Positions 8,150 to 12,235 of a stretch of 12,235 nt of DNA are shown piece after piece. Every line of letters starts with the position of its first letter. The first letter of the stretch is position 1. The DNA is from Gammaproteobacteria bacterium (GTDB lineage: Bacteria; Pseudomonadota; Gammaproteobacteria; Steroidobacterales; SZUA-146): positions 1 to 12,235 of the forward strand of contig QIGP01000116.1 in the NCBI GenBank assembly GCA_003228965.1, read 5' to 3'. Under the pieces are notes generated by a model. The model was given only the letters and a program-made list of their open reading frames with translations. It was not told where the DNA came from and made no database searches. The position numbers and the translations under genes were made by a program.

Positions 8150-8898
8150 CCGAAAACAAATTCCAATGGACTTCAGCTACATTAACGCATGCCGGTAAAG
8201 TACGCCGGATCAATGAAGATGCGTGCCTGGAATTACCCTGGAAAGGATTGTGGGCGGTTGCCGACGGCATGGGTGGTCACTCCGCCGGTGATGTTGCCAG
8301 CAAAATGGTAGTGACATCGCTAAGTGAAGTTAATACCCATAATCATCCTGCCGAAATGATCGATGAAATTGAAGACCGACTGATTAACGTCAACAAGACA
8401 CTTTTCGATATGTGTGATGAGGACGGCAAACCCAAAACCATTGGGTGTACTGTCGCCTTGTTAATCGGGTTTAACCGATTCTGTGTGTGTTTGTGGGCTG
8501 GAGACAGTCGCGTCTATCGCTATCGCGATGGTAAGCTTCAGCAGACTTCGAGGGACCATAGCCAGGTCGAGGAGTTGGTTGAGCGAGGCGAAATTTTACG
8601 CGAAGACGCCGAATTCCATCCTCTTGCGAATGTCATTACACGTGCGGTAGGGGGGTCGGAGACGTTTCAACTCGATATGGAAATTGAACAGTTGCAGGAC
8701 GGCGATCGATATCTGCTTTGTTCAGATGGATTGCTCAAAGATCTTGATGCTAATGGCATAGCCGAGTGTCTTGCGATTGAGTCGTGTGGCGATTCCGCGC
8801 GTACACTTGTCCAGCGCGTGCTAGAAGGTGAAGCTGCTGACAATGTAAGTGTTGCAGTGGTGGATTTCAGTCTGCCTAAATCCAATAACCCGAATTGA
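8146..8898 (+). CDS. pppA: PP2C-family Ser/Thr protein phosphatase of the T6SS (PppA)
   Basis: A 250-residue cytoplasmic PPM/PP2C phosphatase with a full set of motifs: 'GKVRRINEDACLE' (17-29), 'VADGMGGHSAGD' (38-49, metal ligands Asp40 and Gly41), 'GCTVALL' (100-106), 'WAGDSRVYRYRDGKL' (117-131), 'RDHSQVEELV' (136-145), 'ITRAVGG' (164-170), 'LLCSDGLLKDL' (190-200, Asp194) and 'ADNVSVAVVDF' (231-241, Asp232). Catalysis should be intact. In T6SS loci PppA removes phosphates placed by PpkA on Fha/TagH or TssL and switches secretion off. The ATG overlaps the tagF stop (ATGA). The protein has eight cysteines; whether that matters is unknown. The kinase gene follows after 22 nt. Confidence 0.95.
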   Translation: MTENKFQWTSATLTHAGKVRRINEDACLELPWKGLWAVADGMGGHSAGDVASKMVVTSLSEVNTHNHPAEMIDEIEDRLINVNKTLFDMCDEDGKPKTIGCTVALLIGFNRFCVCLWAGDSRVYRYRDGKLQQTSRDHSQVEELVERGEILREDAEFHPLANVITRAVGGSETFQLDMEIEQLQDGDRYLLCSDGLLKDLDANGIAECLAIESCGDSARTLVQRVLEGEAADNVSVAVVDFSLPKSNNPN

Positions 8899-8920
8899 CA
8901 GGAATTAACCAACCCTTACT

Positions 8921-11900
8921 ATGGAAAGATTTAAAAAGATACTGGTTGATTTTATAAAAGGCCGCAGGACCGCAGAACAGGGACAGCAGGATCTCGCTGA
9001 GCTGATCACTGCCCATCCTGAGTTGACTCAAAACTGTGTGCAACAGCTAAACAAGCTTTACTCCTCACGTCACTTAATCCCTCAGCACTACTCAATGTTC
9101 CGCGACGCGCTAACCCAGCCACTAGAATATTGCACACCTTCACCCACTGAGCAGACGGACAATGAAAGACCCTCGGACTCAGCGGCCGGTGAGTGGCCAG
9201 GCTCTTCTGATTCGGTCGAAGAGTCTTCGGCTCAGTCAGATGCAAGAGCCGAAGAGTTGGATCCATTGGCAGCCGTTGACAACGCTTCTGACGAAGGGTC
9301 ACCGGCGACACCATCCACTAGTGGTCTGGCACCCCATGCCCCTCCTATAGACAGCAATCTTCCCGAGGATGAAGAGGATGCCAATAAAACAGTATTTCGC
9401 ATACCTACCCAGGGTCCGTCCCCACGGCGCGGGGCCACCCAGGGCCCTTCAACTGAAGGTCCGGGCGGACCCGGCGGTGGCGATGGTGAGACGCGTTTTC
9501 GGCCACCCTCTACTACCGGCCATCGCTCGCAAAGAGGCACCTATGCCCCCACCGGTACGCACGCACCGTTCACAGGTACGGGATCAAGTTGGGGCAGCCC
9601 GTCAGGATGGACGTCGACCGACTCAGGTTCGTTGGGCGAGCCGCTCACAACGGGTTCTGTAATCAAGGACCGCTTTGTCCTGGAGGAGCTGATTGGTCGC
9701 GGCGGCATGGGCATGGTGTACAAAGCGTGCGACAGAAGAAAACAAGAAGCGCAGGATCGCAATCCCTACGTAGCGCTTAAAGTTCTTAACGAAGAATTTA
9801 AAAAACACCCTGAGTCGTTGAAGGCCCTGCAGCGCGAATCGCGTAAAGCCCAAGATCTGGCGCATCCGAATATTGTCAACGTGCATGACTTTGATCGTGA
9901 TGGCGGCAATGTTTACATGACCATGGAGCTGTTGGTTGGAGAGCCGCTAGATGAGCTGGTCCGACGGCATAAAGGCCGGGGCCTGGACTGGGAAGAAGCC
10001 CTGCCCATTATTAAAGGCATGTGTCTCGCGCTGGACTACGCTCATCGTAAAAACATTATTCACTCGGATTTCAAACCCGGAAATTGCTTTCACACAAAAA
10101 ACGGCAACGTCAAAGTTTTCGATTTCGGAATAGCACGGGCTGCAAAACGCAGCGGTGATCTACAAGGCGAGGAGACCAGGTTCGATGCAGGCACACTCGG
10201 TGCGCTGACTCCAGCCTATGCCACGTGCGAAATGATCGACGGTGAAGAACCTGATCAGCGCGACGATATCTATGCGCTAGCGTGCAGCACGTACGAGTTG
10301 CTCTCAGGGCGGCATCCGTATGACAAGTTATCGGCATCGGAAGCTACGAAGAAGGGTCTGGTACCAAAACCAATCAAGGGACTATCGCGAAATCGTTTCA
10401 ATGCGTTGCAGCGAGGTCTGGCGCTGACCCGGGAAAAACGCACGCCTACCGCATTTCGTTTTTTAGAAGAGCTCAACCCGCGCGAAACGAATAAGTGGCT
10501 TAAGGTAGGAGCGGCCACGCTTGCAGTGGCTGCCGTGGTTGTATTGGCGCTTGTTGTAGTGCCAAACTACCTTTACGGCAGAAACCTTGAAAGTATCGGT
10601 GCCGGTCTGGTTAGTGAAGAATTTACCGAAGTATCAGAGGCGATCGCCAGGTTGGAGGAGCTTGAGCCCAACGACAGGCAGATTTTATTAAGTAACTCCA
10701 GCGATCAAGTTATTGCCAGTTACGATACTCAAATTGGTAACGCCTTCAATCGGGATTCCAATTTGTACGATTACCCTTCAGCGAGAACACTACTGGACGA
10801 ATTAAACGGCCTGTACAAAGACTCCAGTCGCGTCATTAATATTCAGGAACAGGTCGAGAGAGACCGCCAGGAATTGCAGGCACAACTTTCCGATGACTAT
10901 GACGGGTTTTTGGCCTCTCGTCAGCTACTCCCGGAAGACGGGGACGACATATACGATTTACGGGAGATTGTGGCGCAAATCGATCCGAATGATCAGTTGC
11001 TAAACGATGCCCGGCTGCCGCAGGCACTCGCCGTTGAAGCGCGTGTCGCCGCTGAGACACTGCAATTTGATTTGGCCCAGAGGTTTATCACAGCAGGCTT
11101 GGAACTTGCGCCTGATGATTCGAACCTTATAAATGTTCAGGACGAAGTCACTACGCAACGAAACACAATTGAGCGCGCTTCTGAAATTGCTGCATTAGAA
11201 AAAGCCATTGAACATTTGGGCGTACGGAGGCTGGACGCGGAAGACGTCGAAAGTGCACAAGTCCGGCAGGACATTCGCGAACTGGCCCGATTACAGCCAG
11301 CCAGTAAGACGTTGCGACAAGTGCAATCGCGCGTTCAATCGATGGTATCAAGACAGGTTAGTAACGATATCGGCGCTCGTGATTGGGATGCAGCTACGGT
11401 ATTCCTGACTCAGGTTGACGGTATAGTGGCCGAAGATTTTGTCGAGACACAAAGCGAAATGATTGCGGCCAGTCGCCGTGATTTTGAGGTCGGCATTGAC
11501 ACGCTCGTAGCGGCACTGGATAAAGCTATTGCCGACGGCCGGCTTGATCAGCCCAGAAATAACAGTGCGCTCTCGGAGCTTGCTAAATTACGTAGTTCAG
11601 GTGCGGATGAGGCGGTTATTGCTGCGGCCAACGATCGCATTGCCAACGGTTATATCACCGCAGCTCGCCTGGCACGGTCTACCAATGCATGGGCTGAAGC
11701 ACGCGAGCTTGCCGGTAAGGCGGTTGAATTGAATCCTTCAAGGGCGGTACTTGCTGACGTTCAGGCAGAGATCGCGAAAGTCGACAATCAAAAGACTCTG
11801 GCCGTGCAGGAACTACGAGCGCAGGAAATACAGGATATGCAGGACCGTGTAGATCAGCGTCTGTCACAGGCAGCGTTCGGTAAAGGTGATATCGACGCGG

Positions 11901-12235
11901 TGACGGTGCAACTTGCCGAGCTTAACGAAAAATTTGGTGGAGTAGACGAAGTCGCGGTTTTCCTCGAACAGTCACAGGGCCGAATTGCCGATCGTGTTTC
12001 GGCAGAAGCGATGACGCTTGCTCAGATCGCGCGCTGGGATGAGGCGAACGCATTAATTGTGTCGGGAGAGGCCGTAATTGGTCAGCAGAATGTACTCACC
12101 GAAACTCGCGTGCAAATTTCCACTCTAAGAGGTGAGCAGGAAGGTCGTCAGCGGCAGGAACAAATTCGCGCCAATGAAGAAAAGCTTGCAGAGCTTTTGA
12201 AAAACGCCGATTTGGACGAAGCATGGAATACATAT
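8921..12235 (+). CDS. ppkA: Transmembrane Ser/Thr protein kinase of the T6SS (PpkA-like), 3' end outside window
   Basis: The frame runs open from the ATG at 8921 to the last base: 1105 residues with no stop. Residues 1-68 are probably helical. Residues 75-244 are a low-complexity linker, acidic then Gly/Pro/Ser/Thr-rich, with 'NKTVFRIP' (155-162) and 'GETRFRPP' (189-196). The kinase domain (about 245-520) has the Gly loop GRGGMGMV (259-266), VALK with Lys287, HSDFKPGN (381-388, catalytic Asp383, Asn388), DFG (401-403) and 'RDDIYALACSTYELLSGRHP'. HRD is HSD, and the APE region reads 'AYATCEM'. One transmembrane helix (529-551) leads to a helical-repeat region of more than 550 residues that should be periplasmic. 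No VWA domain, known from Pseudomonas PpkA, is visible. It likely phosphorylates TagH or TssL, opposed by the preceding phosphatase. AGGA lies 17 nt before the ATG, too far for a good ribosome site, so coupling to pppA is possible. Confidence 0.92.
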   Translation, partial: MERFKKILVDFIKGRRTAEQGQQDLAELITAHPELTQNCVQQLNKLYSSRHLIPQHYSMFRDALTQPLEYCTPSPTEQTDNERPSDSAAGEWPGSSDSVEESSAQSDARAEELDPLAAVDNASDEGSPATPSTSGLAPHAPPIDSNLPEDEEDANKTVFRIPTQGPSPRRGATQGPSTEGPGGPGGGDGETRFRPPSTTGHRSQRGTYAPTGTHAPFTGTGSSWGSPSGWTSTDSGSLGEPLTTGSVIKDRFVLEELIGRGGMGMVYKACDRRKQEAQDRNPYVALKVLNEEFKKHPESLKALQRESRKAQDLAHPNIVNVHDFDRDGGNVYMTMELLVGEPLDELVRRHKGRGLDWEEALPIIKGMCLALDYAHRKNIIHSDFKPGNCFHTKNGNVKVFDFGIARAAKRSGDLQGEETRFDAGTLGALTPAYATCEMIDGEEPDQRDDIYALACSTYELLSGRHPYDKLSASEATKKGLVPKPIKGLSRNRFNALQRGLALTREKRTPTAFRFLEELNPRETNKWLKVGAATLAVAAVVVLALVVVPNYLYGRNLESIGAGLVSEEFTEVSEAIARLEELEPNDRQILLSNSSDQVIASYDTQIGNAFNRDSNLYDYPSARTLLDELNGLYKDSSRVINIQEQVERDRQELQAQLSDDYDGFLASRQLLPEDGDDIYDLREIVAQIDPNDQLLNDARLPQALAVEARVAAETLQFDLAQRFITAGLELAPDDSNLINVQDEVTTQRNTIERASEIAALEKAIEHLGVRRLDAEDVESAQVRQDIRELARLQPASKTLRQVQSRVQSMVSRQVSNDIGARDWDAATVFLTQVDGIVAEDFVETQSEMIAASRRDFEVGIDTLVAALDKAIADGRLDQPRNNSALSELAKLRSSGADEAVIAAANDRIANGYITAARLARSTNAWAEARELAGKAVELNPSRAVLADVQAEIAKVDNQKTLAVQELRAQEIQDMQDRVDQRLSQAAFGKGDIDAVTVQLAELNEKFGGVDEVAVFLEQSQGRIADRVSAEAMTLAQIARWDEANALIVSGEAVIGQQNVLTETRVQISTLRGEQEGRQRQEQIRANEEKLAELLKNADLDEAWNTY
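9143..9652 (+). other. Disordered linker of the kinase with two FHA-like threonine motifs and a TQGPS repeat
   Basis: Residues 75-244 of the kinase are rich in Ser, Glu, Asp, Pro, Gly and Thr and lack long hydrophobic runs. TQGPS occurs twice, at 163-167 and 173-177 (bases 9407-9421 and 9437-9451), with different codons. Thr157 ('EDANKTVFRIP') and Thr191 ('GDGETRFRPP') both follow acidic residues. They resemble substrate or FHA-docking sites, which is inference. Confidence 0.6.
10883..12235 (+). repeat. Tandem ~107-residue helical modules in the kinase's periplasmic part
   Basis: Protein-level repeats are visible by eye. 'LEKAI' at 759-763 and 'LDKAI' at 866-870 start equivalent modules 107 residues apart. 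Each is followed 58-63 residues later by an aromatic-x-x-Ala helix: WDAA (822-825) and WAEA (924-927). Equivalent aromatic-x-x-Ala sites are FDLA (716-719) and WDEA (1039-1042), with a degenerate LDEA (1098-1101) at the window edge and YPSA (618-621) before. Several are followed by a 'hxLxP' turn (ELAPDD, ELNPSR). The pattern fits a TPR-like alpha-solenoid; no nucleotide-level repeat is evident. Confidence 0.55.

Noticed and set aside
8899..8920. Terminator between pppA and the kinase gene.
   Set aside because: The 22-nt gap contains no inverted repeat and no T-run.
9369..9662. Short + strand frame of 97 codons inside the kinase linker.
   Set aside because: It is a frame-shifted, Arg/Pro-rich reading of the low-complexity linker; the kinase frame is open through the whole stretch.

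Overview
The window is the interior of a type VI secretion system (T6SS) operon. Every gene is on the + strand. The order is tagH (3' end only) - tssJ - tssK - tssL - tssM - tagF - pppA - ppkA-like kinase (3' end missing). Gaps are 53 nt or less, and two junctions are 4-nt overlaps (GTGA, ATGA), so this looks like one polycistronic unit. I see no tRNA, rRNA, insertion sequence, CRISPR array or convincing terminator, and no long stretch without a gene. The gene set, the OmpA-tailed TssL and the kinase/phosphatase/FHA control module suggest a proteobacterium, most likely a gammaproteobacterium. The sequence gives no firmer taxonomic hold.

Region 1 to about 7379 is structural. The FHA-protein tail (1-571) is followed by the outer-membrane lipoprotein TssJ (625-1119), the baseplate adaptor TssK (1133-2464), the inner-membrane TssL with a C-terminal peptidoglycan-binding OmpA domain (2469-3806) and the large three-helix protein TssM with an intact P-loop (3828-7379). 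TssJ, TssL and TssM form the trans-envelope complex, and TssK docks the baseplate to it.

Region 7376 to the end is regulatory: TagF (a post-translational repressor family), a PP2C phosphatase (PppA type) and a membrane-spanning Ser/Thr kinase. With TagH these make a threonine-phosphorylation switch. TssL carries a Thr in an acidic, FHA-friendly context at residue 16. The kinase's own cytoplasmic linker carries a look-alike motif at Thr157, which suggests that kinase, TssL and TagH are linked by phospho-dependent docking.

The least ordinary item is the kinase (8921 to beyond 12235). It has a small N-terminal helical segment, a disordered Gly/Pro/Ser/Thr linker, a kinase domain with HSD in place of HRD, one transmembrane helix, and then more than 550 residues predicted to lie in the periplasm. 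That part is built of about 107-residue helical modules in tandem, and no von Willebrand A domain is visible in it. It could be a different kind of envelope sensor for T6SS firing, although its true C-terminus lies outside the window.
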